Counted from the first letter of the stretch, positions 23,431 through 35,992 are shown. The stretch: DNA of 64,000 bases from Diadophis punctatus similis (GCA_023053685.1 JALIGW010000016.1:4472001-4536000); one strand, 5' to 3'. The notes: a model not told the origin generated them from the sequence alone. Made by a program: numbers and translations.

Positions 23431-24240
23431 GCCACTTGGGTGAAGACTTAAGGGGTAGCATTCTGATCACTTTCTGTCAGTGGTTACATTCGTCATGGCA
23501 GCCAATTTATAGATGGAGAAGGCCTATATATGACAGTATTGTGGTCCGCCAGCAGCCAGTGCAGCTGGTAGCGGATCCCATCAGAGAAGAGGCCAATGTG
23601 GTGATGTGCCAGCGGCCTGTGCAGCTGGCACCCGAGTCGGACAGTGAAGAGGCTGGTGAGGACTCGGTGCCAGAGGCAGAGATTCAGCCAGGGCCTTCAG
23701 AACCTCCAGCACCTCACATCAGTGATGAGGAAGAAGAGGCTCCTCCTCTTCTTAATGCACGGGCACGCAGAGCTGCCAAAAGGCAGGAATGGTTCCTCAG
23801 GAGGAGGTCTCCTCGGGAGTAAGGCTTGGGGCTAATTGACCATTCCCCTAGCCTATTTAAGGGATGACGATGACAGCCAAAACTCTGCAGGAAACAATGT
23901 TTGTTCGTTCATGTGCCTTCGTGTTCTTAAAACGTCTGCTCAGCTTATCTGTTTTGGCATTCTTCCTGCGGACTGCTTCTAGGCATTTTGCCAACCCTTG
24001 TAAGCTTGTTGAGATATCCAGCACTATTTGCTTAGACTTAATTTATGACTTTATGGACTTTTGCTAGCTGTTAATGCAGTTTAATTAACAGCTGGTTTTT
24101 CAAGAAAAGACTGCTTTAACTTGTGTTTGTGTGTGTCAACTACTAAGCAAGCTTATTAGTAGTCATTAATTGAGTAAACATAGGTTTGAACAAACTGCAT
24201 GTGTGCTACGTTCTTTCTGGTCCGTAGCTGGGGCAGAACA
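23430..24240 (+). mobile_element. LTR-retrotransposon-like remnant
   Basis: An acidic C-terminal coding stretch (23436-23822) ends just before a TATA-like agcctatttaag (23851-23862) and a transcript-leader-like stretch, an arrangement typical of the 3' end of an LTR element running into its LTR. The candidate right end is ggggcagaaca near 24240. No reverse transcriptase is present here, so element class is inferred. Confidence 0.4.
23436..23822 (+). pseudogene. Acidic, Arg-tailed ORF of probable TE origin
   Basis: The open frame spans 128 codons. It contains two related segments (RQQPVQLVADPIREEANVV and CQRPVQLAPESDSEEAGED), a Glu-rich stretch (ISDEEEEAPPLL), and a basic end (RARRAAKRQEWFLRRRSPRE) before its stop. 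The internal duplication and low complexity suggest a structural or gag-like tail. I do not recognise a family. It is not supported as a host gene: no introns, no matching neighbour, and it abuts an LTR-like segment. Confidence 0.35.
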
Positions 24241-24265
24241 ATTTATTCTAAAAGTTTCAGATGTC

Positions 24266-24343
24266 AAGTCAAACAAGGTTGAGATCTTCAGTTATACATG
24301 ATGTAAGTCAAACAAGGTTGAGATCTTCAGTTATACATGATGT
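24266..24343 (+). repeat. Exact 39-bp tandem duplication
   Basis: aagtcaaacaaggttgagat... occurs at 24266-24304 and again at 24305-24343 with no mismatch. Identity implies a recent event. Confidence 0.95.
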
Positions 24344-24737
24344 AGTACCTAGTTTAGATATGGGTATCACATGTACAATGAAGCACAATGAAAGCAGGAA
24401 AAGCAACTTGTGGCATTCCAGATGTTACTAAGATACATTTCCCAGAAAGGATTAGAGTATATAATGTGAACTGAAGCATCATGGAAGAATGCTTGTCTGG
24501 CACATACACTGTTGGGTGTAGCCTACCTATAACCTTATAGTCATTATTAAATGTTCTGAATCATTGGAGACTAATGGAGGAAATACAGATTTTCCTCTAC
24601 CAGTTCGTTCATGTATTAGTGCTGGAGTGATAGGGAGGCTGTTATGTGACAAAATGTTAAATATTCTTGCTTTGAAGATCCAAAGCTTGTTTGAAGCTGA
24701 GAAAATATGAAATTGGTGATGAGTAAAATATATGTAA

Positions 24738-25090
24738 GGGACGCGGTGGCTCAGTGGCTAAGCCGCTGAGCTTGTCGATCAGAAGGTCAGCAGTTCAGTG
24801 GTTCGAATCCCTAGCGCCACGTAATAGAGTGAGCTCCCATTACTGTCCCAGCTTCTGCCAACCTAGCAGTTCGAAAGCAGTTCGAAAAAATGCAAGTAAA
24901 AAATAGGGACCACTTCGGTGGGAAGATAACAGCGTTCTGTGCGCCTTCGGCGTTGAGTCATGCCGGCCATATGACCACAGAGACGTCTTCGGACAGCGCT
25001 GACTCTTCGGCTTAGAAATGGAGATGAGCACCGCCCCCTAGAGCCGGAAAACGACTAGCACACATGTGCGAAGGAACATTTACCTTTAAC
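24738..25090 (+). mobile_element. tRNA-derived squamate SINE
   Basis: Pol III A-box-like tggctcagtggct (24747-24759) and an exact B box GGTTCGAATCC (24800-24810) are followed by a body shared with 27727-28084 (minus) and 58736-59826 (minus): cagcttctgccaacctagca, gggaccacttcggtgggaag, gccggaaaacgactagcac. About 350 bp, close to full length. Confidence 0.85.
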
Positions 25091-25099
25091 TTTTTAAAT

Positions 25100-26038
25100 A
25101 TACGTAAAAGCTTTGCTGAGCTACATTTACATTAGCTAAGCATTTGGTTTTATATCTCAATGTATCTTGCAGTGTTTTATGGCAATCTAATTTGTTTTTC
25201 CTCTTACAAGCTGTTGTCAGATTTCTTCTTGGTTAAGCATATAGTTTCCAAAAAGAAGCTTGTATTACTGGGTGGAAAAAAAGACAGAGATAGATATTTT
25301 TGGTGGAACTGGAGGTTTCTTAATCAACAGAAAAATGAAGAGTTAAGGAAGAGGAAAAACCAAAGATGCCTTTTATAGGATTAAGATCTAGATAGGAAGC
25401 TATGAAAATAAGGCCTTAATTCAGATGGTCAGAATTACGCAAAACGATAAGAATGTTAGAAAGGGACTGCACGAGTGAATAAAAACAGGACCAGACGGGG
25501 AAGATTGCAAATTAAAGGTGAAAGATGCTCCAAGTATTGAACTTGAACAAGTATTGTGCCTCCAAAGAGTAAGGGGTATTGTTTTAAAATGTAGTCAGAG
25601 ATTCAAAACCATAAAAAGAGTGCTGTGATTGAAAACTGCTGTGAACTATGAGGGTGTATTACCTGGAGGAAAAAGACCATACTGAATTGTATCAGATTTC
25701 TTCCGAGAAGACATTGGTACCTTTATATGGAGTTATTTCTTTGTTGAAAATCTTTTTCAACATTGCTGCAGCTGACAGCAGAATGTTGCTAAAGTGTTCT
25801 GTATCAGCCAAGATTTGTGACGGAGGAGGACAGGTGTCGGTAAGAGATCTGCAAACTGTTTTGCATGGCAGCAACAGATGTCCTGGCCTAGAATATGATT
25901 GCAATGACAAACCACATGATGTTAGTGCCATGAAAATCTGCACTAAGCATTTAGTCTTATCTCTGCCAGTAGGAATAGCAAAACTCCAATGTTTTCTTCA
26001 ATTCAAATGATACGCCTGTTCCTACAGGCACTTTAACA
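25100..26038. other. Intron sequence, nothing recognised
   Basis: A 120-codon frame at 25648-26010 has no recognisable domain and no splice or promoter context; treated as chance. Confidence 0.5.
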
Positions 26039-26046
26039 TCCTAAAC

Positions 26047-26184
26047 CAGTATGTCTCAACCTGGGTAATTTTAAGACGGGTGGACTTTAACTCCCAGAAT
26101 TCCCCAGACAGATCTGGTCTGCTCTGGGGAATTCTGGGAGTTGAAGTCCATCCGTTTTAAAGTTGCCCAGGTTGAGAAACATTG
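26047..26184. mobile_element. hAT hairpin MITE, 138 bp
   Basis: CAGTATGTCTCAACCTGGG ... CCCAGGTTGAGAAACATTG with inverted arms meeting near ccagacagatctggtctgc. TSD tcctaaac / ccctaaac (7 of 8). Confidence 0.85.
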
Positions 26185-26192
26185 CCCTAAAC

Positions 26193-27720
26193 ATCACTGG
26201 AAGACATAGACAGCTTAAAAACAGAGCTTTCTTTATGTTCATTACAGACTAGAAGGAAAGTTAATTTATAGTTTTATCAGTGTAGATGGAGAGGGGGGAA
26301 AGCATTTTACATATAGTATGTTTTTTAAGTTCTGCGCCACAGCTATCATTTAAAAAATGGAGTACACCAAATTGTCCTGCAGACAAGCCCTACAAAAGAA
26401 AGTAGAAGAAATAAATGGAAGGAGACCTCAGATATTAAAAAAGCAGAATTTAGTTTTGATTTTGATAATTTTAATTAAATTCAATGTGGCATTCTTGATC
26501 ATCAAATATAATAATATAATTGGTTCAAATTTAATGTCTAAGAAAAAGACATTTCTTTTTTTTTTTAGTCTTAGGGTCAGAATATCTGGTCCTAAGTAGG
26601 ATATACTGTATATTTTAGTGAATGAAATAAATTAAATTAGGAAAGCTGATGATAAAGATTATTTTCAAGGTAATGCTCACCCTTCTTTCAGTGAATGCTA
26701 ACCTCCAATTGTTGTTGTTGGTGGTGGTGAAGCTCTGTAAAGTACTACTCCTCTATCCTTCTCCTGGGTGAAAATTGCCAGTAGTGACTTGTTTGTAAAT
26801 GCAAGCATTTGACTTTTTTCCCCTTCAACCCACAATTTGGAATGGCTCCTGGACTATATTTCTACATATACCGGACTAGGCTTATTTAATAAGGTTGGTT
26901 TTAGCAAACTTTGAGGTGAGAGTGGCTTAAGGAAGAAATATTTGAGTTTGACTTGATTATCACCTTTGCATCATCCATGATTGCATTGTGCGTACCAGTT
27001 ATTATGAAAGCAATATTTCTTTTCATCCTTGAATGAAGTTCAAACCAATATTTCCATCTGAGCATGTTTCACATATAATGTGTAATTTCTCCTTCCATGT
27101 GCAATAAGCATAATCTCTGGACACACCTTTGTATTCTGAATTATAGAATGCAATTGTTTTATTGCAAGTTAGTGCACAATTGTCCATCTAATCTTAGTCC
27201 CAGAACCGTTTTTTAAAATTGATTTGAATGGAGTTTCTGGATCCTTTTAATGATGACAGACATTGCCATGGTGCATGGTTATCAAAGCTAAGTTTGCCTT
27301 TAGGTGCAATAATGCACAAAAGCCAATATATTGTCTTTATAGCCAAGGGTACAATAGGTGGCTGTGCTTAGTGAGAGGTTCATGCGGTTTTAATTATTCT
27401 GCTGGTGTATTTTGGTTATACTACACCAGCATGCTAGCAGTTTTTCCTTTCCAGGTTCAGTATTATCATATGATCTCTTCCAGTAAGAAGAAGAATGTCT
27501 ATCATTCTATGCCTGTATTGTTTGCAAAGGTATGACATTCTTCTGTTTAAGTCCCATGACAACATGAGAGATCAAGGAAATGAAGAAGAATGGTTCTGAA
27601 TGGGGTTTTGGATTTGTTGCATTCTTGGTAATGCTTCTATGCTATCATTTTACTTTTCCACAAACTTGGTTTACCAAGCTTTTCCTCAACTGTTTCTCTC
27701 CATGGTTTGTACTTTATTCC
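26193..27720. other. Mostly unique AT-rich intron
   Basis: No gene or transposon recognised. Contains a short GTT/GGT run near 26711-26727. Confidence 0.5.
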
Positions 27721-27726
27721 AAAAGT

Positions 27727-28084
27727 TAAAGGTAAAAGTAAAAGTTCCCCTCGCACATACGTGCTAGTCATTCCCGACTCTAAGGGGTGATGCTCATCTC
27801 TGTTTCTAAGCCGAAGAGTCAACGCTATCCGAAGACATCTCCGTGGTCATGTGGCCGGCATGACTAAACGCCGAAGGCACACAGAGGGCTGTTACCTTCC
27901 CACCAAAGTGGTCCCTATTTTTCTACTTGCATTTTTTTACATGCCTTCGAACTGCTAGGTTGGCAGAAGCTGGGACAAGTAACGGGAGCTCACTCTGTTA
28001 TGCAGTACTAGGGATTCGAACCGCTGAACTGCCGACCTTCTGATCGACAAGCTCAGCGTCTTAGCCACTGAGCCACCGCATCCC
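27727..28084 (-). mobile_element. tRNA-derived squamate SINE
   Basis: Reverse-oriented copy of the SINE at 24738. The B box appears as ggattcgaacc (28012-28022) and the A box as ccactgagccacc (28066-28078). The 3' body is at the low-coordinate end. Confidence 0.85.
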
Positions 28085-29150
28085 ATTCCAAAGGTTACCA
28101 TGTAGTTAAAGATGGCATATTTAACAAAAGTATTTTAAAACATGGAGACAAGTATACATACAATTATTTTCCTACTCCTCCAGATAACTTGTAAAGAGGC
28201 AATTTCATCTGATGTCATAGAGTCAATGGGAACTGGTATATGGTTTTATTGTTGAGTGCATAGAGTAGTTTTATAGTAGAAATGCGGTAGAAGTATTATA
28301 TTCTTTGGGCATGAGAACTCAATCTGTCAAGCATGCCAGTTATTTGTTTGTAGGGCTTTACTGTAACCAATGCATAGCAATGGCTATAAATGTTTTATTA
28401 TTAGGCTACTAACAGCAGAAAGTTATGTGTTTCACATATATGATACTGGTATGTGTTTCATTTAGAAAGTGTTTAATCTGAATAATACACTTGAGTCAGA
28501 TTTTAAAGAGAAAAACTGAATTTTTAAAATAGGATTGGGCTAGTGTGTGACTTTCTTAATCCCCAGGGTTGGTACCTACCTTTTGAGGCTTTTGTAATAT
28601 TCAGTCATCATTTGAAAATAGTTTGTTCTAAGTTACTTTTAGAGGACACTATTTTGCTTGTTTCTGTTCTTTAAGTTCTCTCAAAGAGGAGGCAAAATAT
28701 AACAAAATGTACTAGTTGCACTCTAGAGAATCTGATTCAGCCACATATCTGGTTGCTGAGATTTGCTAAGTGTCTAAAGAAGTAGTCATTAAAAGCAAAG
28801 AATCTTGGCATGTAACAAACATACTATTGCATAAACCACATGGAATATATAGTCTTAATGCAGAAAAATGTATTTATGTGGTCAAAAATAGGGGGTCAAA
28901 AGCAACTTGAAGGTACATAATCAATATGTATTCACTCTGACATTTCCCATATGCTTTCAGATCTGTTTTTACAGTAGTAAGAACTAAAAACAGTTGAAAT
29001 GTTTGATGTTTTATGGTTCAAATATCTCACTCCATTTTTTTTTACAAATTCTAATACATGCATTAGCAAAGATAAAACTGGAAAGAGAAGGTTATATAAA
29101 TTGGTTAGTGACACAATGGTATGGCTGGCCATTTCTCTTATTCTACACAG
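28085..29150. other. Unique AT-rich intron
   Basis: No gene or repeat family recognised. Confidence 0.5.
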
Positions 29151-29157
29151 AAGCTAA

Positions 29158-29337
29158 TTGAAGATGGAAGGCTTCCATCTGACTGGCTCAAGGTTGACTC
29201 AGCCTTCCATCCTTCCGAGGTCGGTAAAATGAGGACCCAGATTGTTGGGGGCAATATGCTGACGTTTCTAAACTACTCAAAGAGTGCTGTAAAGTTCTAT
29301 GGAGCGGTATATAAGTCAGGGCTGTTGCTATTGCTAT
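29158..29337 (+). mobile_element. Sauria SINE, head diverged
   Basis: ggctcaaggttgactcagcc, aatgaggacccagattgttg and the tail gagcggtatataagtcaggg ... ttgctattgctatt match the consensus-like copy at 52982. The tRNA head is degraded. Confidence 0.85.
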
Positions 29338-29719
29338 TTAGCCATTGGCAGTTTGATGCCATATGTAAAATCAGCAGCAACATGCATTGTCATCAAGAAG
29401 AGAAGTCGGACCTCTAATGTGGAATGATTGAACAAGAAGAATGAAGAGGAATAAAAATTATTTAAAGGCTGTTCAGTACTTTGGCTGTATGTGGATGGTA
29501 GATAAATCTCTTGGGCCAAAATGTTTTTTGTGTGTGATGTTTTTCATTTGATTTAATAGAAAAGAATGCCAATGAAAGTAACATCTGAATGAAAATCTTC
29601 TGGACTTGGAACTTGCTCTTGTTACAAGGTACCTGAATAGTTGTTGTACCCTTGCATGTGTAGTTCCAATATCTAATTGAATATCTAATTGTGCTTCCAG
29701 TGTTCCACAGCCTCTATGG

Positions 29720-29825
29720 CAGTGGTCCCTAAACTTGGCAACTTTAAGACTTGTGGACTTCAACTCCCAGAATTCTGGGAATTGAAGTCCACAAGTCTTA
29801 AAGTTGCCAAGTTTGAAGACCTCTG
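29720..29825. mobile_element. hAT hairpin MITE, 106 bp, perfect TSD
   Basis: CAGTGGTCCCTAAACTTGGC ... GCCAAGTTTGAAGACCTCTG. The arms are almost identical inverted copies joined at cccagaattctggga. Perfect TSD ctctatgg at 29712-29719 and 29826-29833. Confidence 0.95.
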
Positions 29826-29833
29826 CTCTATGG

Positions 29834-30539
29834 CTTCCAACACTTCAGTTTAGTTCAAAAGGAAAGCTCCGTGAAGGAATTCCTCCTCTGAGGAGTTCCC
29901 TTTTCAGTTTAGGGATCCAGAGAGGCTGCAAAGAGGATAAAAAGATAAAACAGTAACAGAAATAGTAGGAATAGCATCTTCTGCCATTTCTTAAAAAAAA
30001 AAAAAGCACGTACATAAATTCTAAATAAGTTGAAAAGATTAAGATGTGAAAACAAAAGTCTCTTAATTTGGAGAAAATGGAAAGACTTTTTTAAAATCTC
30101 CTGGTCACTTTTTCTTAACCCAAAGTTTCCTGTGGCTGGCTGGAGTTGCATATTAAAGTTGCCACGGTTGGGAAACTCTGCTGTGGCCACTTCTAGCCAA
30201 AAAGCCTGTTTGTCTTTTACACAATGAGATGAACCTTCCACGATAAGTCAGGTTCAGCCATGTTTGAGTTTGAGTTCAGTACTTTGTGGGTGTTTTTGCT
30301 TCTATTTGGTGTTAATTATTTTTGTTTTATTTTAATTTTAAAGAAGTCATTAAATAGCACAAAATTGGAATTTTGACCTATGTAATTAAGAATGGGAAAA
30401 AAGCATAATGAGAAGATCCTGAGATCATCATTTTGATCAGACAGATGTTTTTTTTAGCAAAGTCTAAAGTATGGATGGATTCATGAGATTGAAATAAGAT
30501 GCATTTTTGACTTTTGTAAATGAAGTGTTATTTTAAATG
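29834..30539. other. Intron sequence with a possible MITE scrap
   Basis: The segment gttgccacggttgggaaactctg (about 30160-30182) looks like the right arm of a hairpin MITE, but the left arm is not clear. Nothing else recognised. Confidence 0.4.
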
Positions 30540-30547
30540 GTGTATTC

Positions 30548-30772
30548 CAGTGATGGCGAACCTTTTCGTCACCGAGTGCCCAAACCGGAGCGCGTGCGCA
30601 TGCATGCGTGCATGTGCGCATGCATTCGTGCATGTGCACATGCGCGCTAGAATGCCGGAAACCCAAAGACCAGCTGGCCAGGCACACATCCGCGCTCCAG
30701 AAACCAGAAGAACAGCTGGCGACAGCACGCATGCCCACAGACAGCACGCATGCCATAGGTTCGCCATCACGG
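30548..30772. mobile_element. hAT MITE, CAGTGATGGCGAACC family, short form
   Basis: CAGTGATGGCGAACC ... GGTTCGCCATCACGG with TSD gtgtattc / gtatattc (7 of 8). The interior is an alternating purine-pyrimidine stretch rich in gcatgcgtgcatgtgcgc, a potential Z-DNA former. Confidence 0.9.
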
Positions 30773-30780
30773 GTATATTC

Positions 30781-32965
30781 TGACTGTCCTACAGTGATAG
30801 GCAATGATTTGTATAACCATTAATGTCACTTAGTGTCTGAAAGTATGTTTAACATCTTGAATTGACAGTGTAGCTGTCTAAAAGTTTTTAATATTACCAA
30901 GCATTGGTGCCAGTTTGAAAGAACAAAATATATCAAATAATCTTTTTTATCTATTCCTTTTGAGCCAGTAGACCCATTTCAGATCTGAATTACCAAGGTA
31001 ATTATAGCAGTGTAATCCTTGGCTATATGCAACATTAGCACAATCTTTTTATCTGAGGTGAACAGTAAGATGCCTTTTGGGTTAAAAATGTAACAAGAAA
31101 TTTCTTTGGGTTTTTTTTTAACTGTTAAGTCTCTCGCCTCCATCTGATTTCTTTTTATCTGATCATTAGGTAAATTGCTTTCTTCTTTTCTTTCTCAACC
31201 ATTAGTTATTTAGCTAGAGAAAAAGGAAATTGTAATCTGACACATTAGGAAGGTACAAGTTGGAGAAAGATTAATGATTTTTGCAGATGAGACATTGTTA
31301 CTTTTATTTATTTGTGATCAAACAAATGTAATTTTCTGGATGATTTAACAAAATGTAAGACAATATTAAAATTATAAACATAGCTCCAACATAGTTTATA
31401 AAATAGCATTAAAACAGTTATTAAGAGTTTTTAATGAAAATAAAATAAATTGTAAATAATATAGATCTAACACATTTCTTAAGAGGAAAAATGCAACCAT
31501 AATACAAAGTTGACAGAGCCAAATTTGAAAAGCATATGGGACTGAAAAGATTTTTGCCTGAAATTGAAATAACATTAAAGTAGATATCAGCTGAGTCCTT
31601 TGTCATTAAAAAAAAACCTGCTGTAAATCAGAATTAGAGAAAAGTCTCTTTGGGGTGGTTTTCTTTTAAACTTTGTTCATTCAGGACAAACAGCATTTAA
31701 ACTTCCATGTCTTGTCATGGAATCCCACTGTGTTATAAGAGGCCTTTATTAGAGTAAGACTGAACCAAAATTCAGGCTTGTGGGATTTTTTTTTAAATTG
31801 AAAGCCTTCCTCTGTCAAATCATTTCCCTGAGGGACTTATAGCGTCACTGAAAACTATTCTTACAATATTACTGTTTTAATATCTGAATAACTGGCTAAT
31901 GCAATGGGGAAATGATTTCAGATACAGTACAAAATAAGAGAGATTTTTAATAGGCCACATTTGAGAGGAAGGAGAACCCATGTGCTTGCTTTGGTTGGTG
32001 CTTATGATTTTAAAAAATGGATATTGTCACTTTATGACCACATTGTTCGGTGTCTGAGTTGATGGTCCCAAAAGTGTTTGGTAAGTGAACCTGTATTGAA
32101 ATAATATTCCCATAATGGTGCCTTTACAACAGTCATGCCCATAAAATGCTGTAGGATGTTTACATCTAAAGAAGTCCATACTTTGGTATAAAAAGCAACC
32201 AAACATTTTATTTTGGAAATTTTACAGAAAATTTGCAGAAGTAGAAAGTCAATAAGGCAAATATATAATTTCAAATCAGTCAAGAAGGGAAGTATTTTTT
32301 CTATTGTAATTTTCAAAAGCAAGTACCCCAATATATACTTTAAGCAATTCCAGATGCTGACTGCTTATACAAACCCTCCGTCTAAAGGAATGCTACAAAT
32401 AATGTTTGAAATATACTAATACACCTCAGAGTCTCTGTTAGCATAGTTCATTGGGCAACCAGTGAGGTAGATCCAGTTCAGGGAACAGTGTGCTCTGGCA
32501 ATGCCGGAGTAGAAGTGACGAAAATGGAAAAAGTTGAGTCACAGCCCATAAGGGTGGAAAATCCCAATGCTTTTAGGTGTCCTTTTGTCGCCACATTTTT
32601 TCCCTACTTGTCACAATTTTCCATCTGTTCTTCCACCTTTGCTGCTCTCATATTTGTGTATCCTTCCTGCTTTTTCACCTAATTTGCTGCAACAAATATG
32701 TTTTTGTTCAGAAGTATCCATGAAGCTATATCAGATATAGCATTATATCATTGTTTATATAATTGTGTGGGATTATCAATAGAACCCAACAGATTAAAAA
32801 GATAAAGCAGTCTTTGTAAGCAACATAGGGCCACTGAATAGGAGCAGAACCAACTTTCTGGAGGCTCTGAAGTTGTATAGATAATTTATTTACATTCCTA
32901 TGGACATAGTAGAACTGAGATCCCCAATCAGTCTACAGAGGATAGGTTGATGGATGGGAGACAGT
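30781..32965. other. Long unique AT-rich intron
   Basis: About 2.2 kb without a repeat or gene I can recognise. Several short reading frames on both strands have no protein likeness. Confidence 0.5.
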
Positions 32966-32971
32966 ATATAT

Positions 32972-33290
32972 CTGGCGAACCTATGGCATGCGTGCCACAG
33001 GTGGCACATGGAGCCATATCTGAGGGCACGTGAGGCGTTGCCCTGTGTCAGCTCCAGCTGATTTTTGGCCTTTCGGAGGGCGGGAGAGGCCGTTTTTGCC
33101 CTCCCCAGGCTTCAGGAAAGCCTCCGGAGCCTGTGGATAGTGAAAAACAGACCCAACGGGTCTACCAGAAGTTCTGAACTTCCGGTAGGCCCGTTGGGCC
33201 CATTTTTCACCATCCACAGGCTCCGGAGGCTTTCCTGAAGCCTGGGGAGGGCGAAAAACAGCCCAACGGGCCTACTGGAAGTCCGACAAA
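32972..33290. mobile_element. hAT MITE, CAGTGATGGCGAACC family, truncated
   Basis: Begins within the left terminus (tggcgaacctatggcatgcg) and carries the inverted interior blocks cttccggtaggcccgttggg / cccaacgggcctactggaag. The right terminus is missing, so no TSD can be read. Confidence 0.75.
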
Positions 33291-33367
33291 AGTACTGGAA
33301 AATCTGGAACCTAAACTGAAGCAATATTGTAACATTGTACAAGATTACATATGGACTTGCACGCGCA

Positions 33368-33368
<1 letters not shown>

Positions 33369-33414
<46 letters not shown>
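33369..33414 (+). repeat. (AC)23 microsatellite
   Basis: Uninterrupted AC dinucleotide run, between two hAT copies. Likely polymorphic. Confidence 0.95.
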
Positions 33415-33418
<4 letters not shown>

Positions 33419-33450
33419 CAGGTGATGTACAGATGGGGGATCCACTAGGT

Positions 33451-33714
33451 CTGTGATGACGAATCTATGGCACGTGTGCCAGAGGTGGCACGCAAAGCCC
33501 TCTTTGTGAGCACGCGCGCCCTCGCCAGCTGCTCTTCTGGTTTCTGCCAGTTGGTCTTCACGGGCGCCGGAGCACCAGAAAACAGCCCTGAAAATGGCCA
33601 AAAAACAGGCCATCTAGTCTTCAGGTTTCCAGGCGCTCCAGCGCGTGCACCTGCACACACGTGCACGCATGTTCCAGTTTGGGCACTCGGTGCCGAAACG
33701 GTTCGCCATCGCTG
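33451..33714. mobile_element. hAT MITE, CAGTGATGGCGAACC family, perfect TSD
   Basis: Starts ctGTGATGACGAATC and ends GGTTCGCCATCGCTG, 264 bp. Perfect TSD cactaggt at 33443-33450 and 33715-33722. The interior resembles the 15309 subtype. Confidence 0.95.
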
Positions 33715-33722
33715 CACTAGGT

Positions 33723-35230
33723 AGATTCTTTTAAAAATTGAGCTGTCATACTTTGCTACATCTAGGAGTAAAAAAAAATACTTTTTTCTTTTAAGCACTA
33801 ATGATTTAGGAAGGGGAAAGGTTGCATGTCTTTTTGAGGGTATAACAGTAAATATTCCTTTATTGCTAACAGTCTAACAATAGTATTCTGAAGTACTGGA
33901 TAACTTTAGTTTCTTCAGCACTTTAGTTATAATGTATTCTAACTTGAGATTTACTCTTTTAGAACATGAAGCATTATTTTATAGTACAGGATTAAATGAT
34001 TCCCCGGTATTTTTTGCAAGATATTTATATTTAAAGGAGGCATTTCACACAGCTTGCATTTAATTTTTCAAGCTAGATGAAGTAAAAGATGGAGTAAGAA
34101 TTGTGCATTTTTTGCCGAAAGACACATTAAAAACTTCCTTACATAAATGGAGAAATTCAGCTCTGCAACCTTTTATCTTTTTTTTTGTTTTAAACAGTAT
34201 TGCTACGAATCTAGAATGATTCGTTTTTTTCATTCCAATAATTATTAAAGAACCTTAACTTTTCCATGTTCTGTTTGATCTCTGAAAGAACATATACTTG
34301 CTGGAAAAGAGTGGGCCAGACTAATGACATTAGACTTTGAAACCTGAAAAAAGCATTGAGGTTTTTTTATATATACTGTAGTTAGACAGATTGTCTTGTA
34401 GGAATGAGATTCTTGTGCAAGCATATTTTTTATTCCTCCTCTTTCCAAAACTCATTGGATCAGTGAGAAAGAATTGGCTTGGTTAATTATTCCCTTTCTC
34501 TTAATTACATGACTGCAGGCATAAAATTCTGCCTCTTCAAGCTTTTATAGTTATTTTTTCCTAGCATTGTCTTGTCTTAGAACAAATCTTGCCTATCTGG
34601 ATTAGCATTATTTAAATGTAGAGAAGAAAGCATTTTATAGCTTGATATTCTATTCAGATTTATAAAGAGTACAATGGAGTAATCAGCGTGGATGCAATAA
34701 GGTATATTTTAAAGTGTTTTTCTCTATTGTAGAGAGATGGTTCAGCATGTGATATGATGAATTAATTGTACTTCACTTCTATACTTGACTTAATAATACA
34801 TAGTTTCATATATTTTATTCTAATTGATAAAGTTGTGGAGTACACTCCAGGAGTTGTATTTTGCACCATTGCTTAATGATTTTTCTCTATGTGCATTTCT
34901 ATATTTTTATTTGATATCTCACGTACTGTAAAATTGTTTTTTATTTACACTTATATTTATTAAAGATGTGCAAATATACAGTCAAGCCACTAGAACATAA
35001 TTCAGCCTTTTATAGATTAATACCTCTCTCAAAATCTTCAGCAGTATTAACTTAATGCTACCTACTTAAGACGAGGTCAGATAGGGATGTCCTATGTCTA
35101 ACTGGAAGTTCTAGTTTAAACTTCAGGAACTATCCAGCAAGAGGTCAATCCCACAGAGGTAGCTCTTTGTGTATCAATCTGTCCTTGTGGCTAGCACCAT
35201 ATGTCATGGTGGTATATTTTTAATTAATTG
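33723..35230. other. Unique AT-rich intron
   Basis: No gene or repeat recognised. Confidence 0.5.
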
Positions 35231-35236
35231 TATATA

Positions 35237-35292
35237 CCGTATTTTCCGGCGTATAAGACGACTGGGCGTATAAGACGACCCCCAACTTTAAG
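35237..35292. mobile_element. Left end of a CCGTATTTTCCGG MITE
   Basis: After TA (35235-35236) the text CCGTATTTTCCGGCGTATAA plus the inner repeat ggcgtataagacgaccccca matches the left end of 8832-9599. No right end was found nearby; the following sequence is ATCAATC-rich. Confidence 0.75.
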
Positions 35293-35314
35293 ATGGTTTA
35301 AAATGATCTGCATG

Positions 35315-35490
35315 TAGATCAGTAATCAATGTATCTATCAATGTAATGTAATCAATGCAATCAATACATCTATCAGTAATCAATATCTTAATTAATCAAT
35401 CAATCAATTAATAATATGTAAACAATCATATGATAAATCAGGCTTATCAAATTACCCAGTAATATAATCAATCTATAATTAATCAAAGGC
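35315..35490. repeat. Degenerate ATCAATC-rich tract
   Basis: Repeated gtaatcaat, aatcaatc and attaatc units without a clean period. Could be a decayed microsatellite within the MITE that begins at 35237. Confidence 0.6.
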
Positions 35491-35703
35491 AAAACCATTC
35501 CAAATCCACTTTATATTTCACCGTTCTCTTCTTTCCTTTAAGCTCAGTTTTTCCACCTTTTTAAAGAAAACGGGTCAATGGGGCTTTTTATTTATTTATT
35601 TTTCTTCTACACTCCACAGTCAGGCTATTGCAGGGTCCCTTTAAATTTTGTTCTCTGTGCTGCTTTTCCTCCTGGGCTTTGAAATGTAGATTGAGCTGGA
35701 ACT

Positions 35704-35992
35704 CAGTGGTGGGATTCAAATTTTTTTACTACCGGTTCTGTGGCTTGATGGCCGTGGCGTGGCTTGGTGGGTGAGGTAGGGGAAGGATGCTGCAAAATCC
35801 CCATTCTCTCCCCACTCCAGGGGAAGGTTACTGCAAAATCCCCATTTCCTCCCAATCAGCTGGGACTCGGGAGGCAGAGAATGGATGGTGGCAGGGCTAG
35901 TCAGAGGTGGTATTTACCGGATCTCCGAACTACTCAAAATTTCCACTACCAGTTCTCCAGAGCTGGTCAGAACCTGCTGAAACCCACCTCTG
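35704..35992. mobile_element. hAT MITE, CAGTGGTGGGATTC family
   Basis: CAGTGGTGGGATTCAAATTT ... GAAACCCACCTCTG, interior as in 20129 and 54325. No clear TSD (ctggaact versus atttgagt). Confidence 0.85.

Noticed and set aside
24738..24812. Possible tRNA gene with perfect B box
   Set aside because: The sequence continues into a 350-bp repeat body shared with two other copies, so it is a SINE head, not a tRNA gene.
25648..26010. 120-codon + frame in unique sequence
   Set aside because: No recognisable domain, promoter or splice sites, and length is within chance for this much sequence.
33369..33414. Regular repeat suggestive of an array
   Set aside because: Simple AC dinucleotide; no CRISPR-like spacer structure exists anywhere in the window, and the genome is vertebrate.
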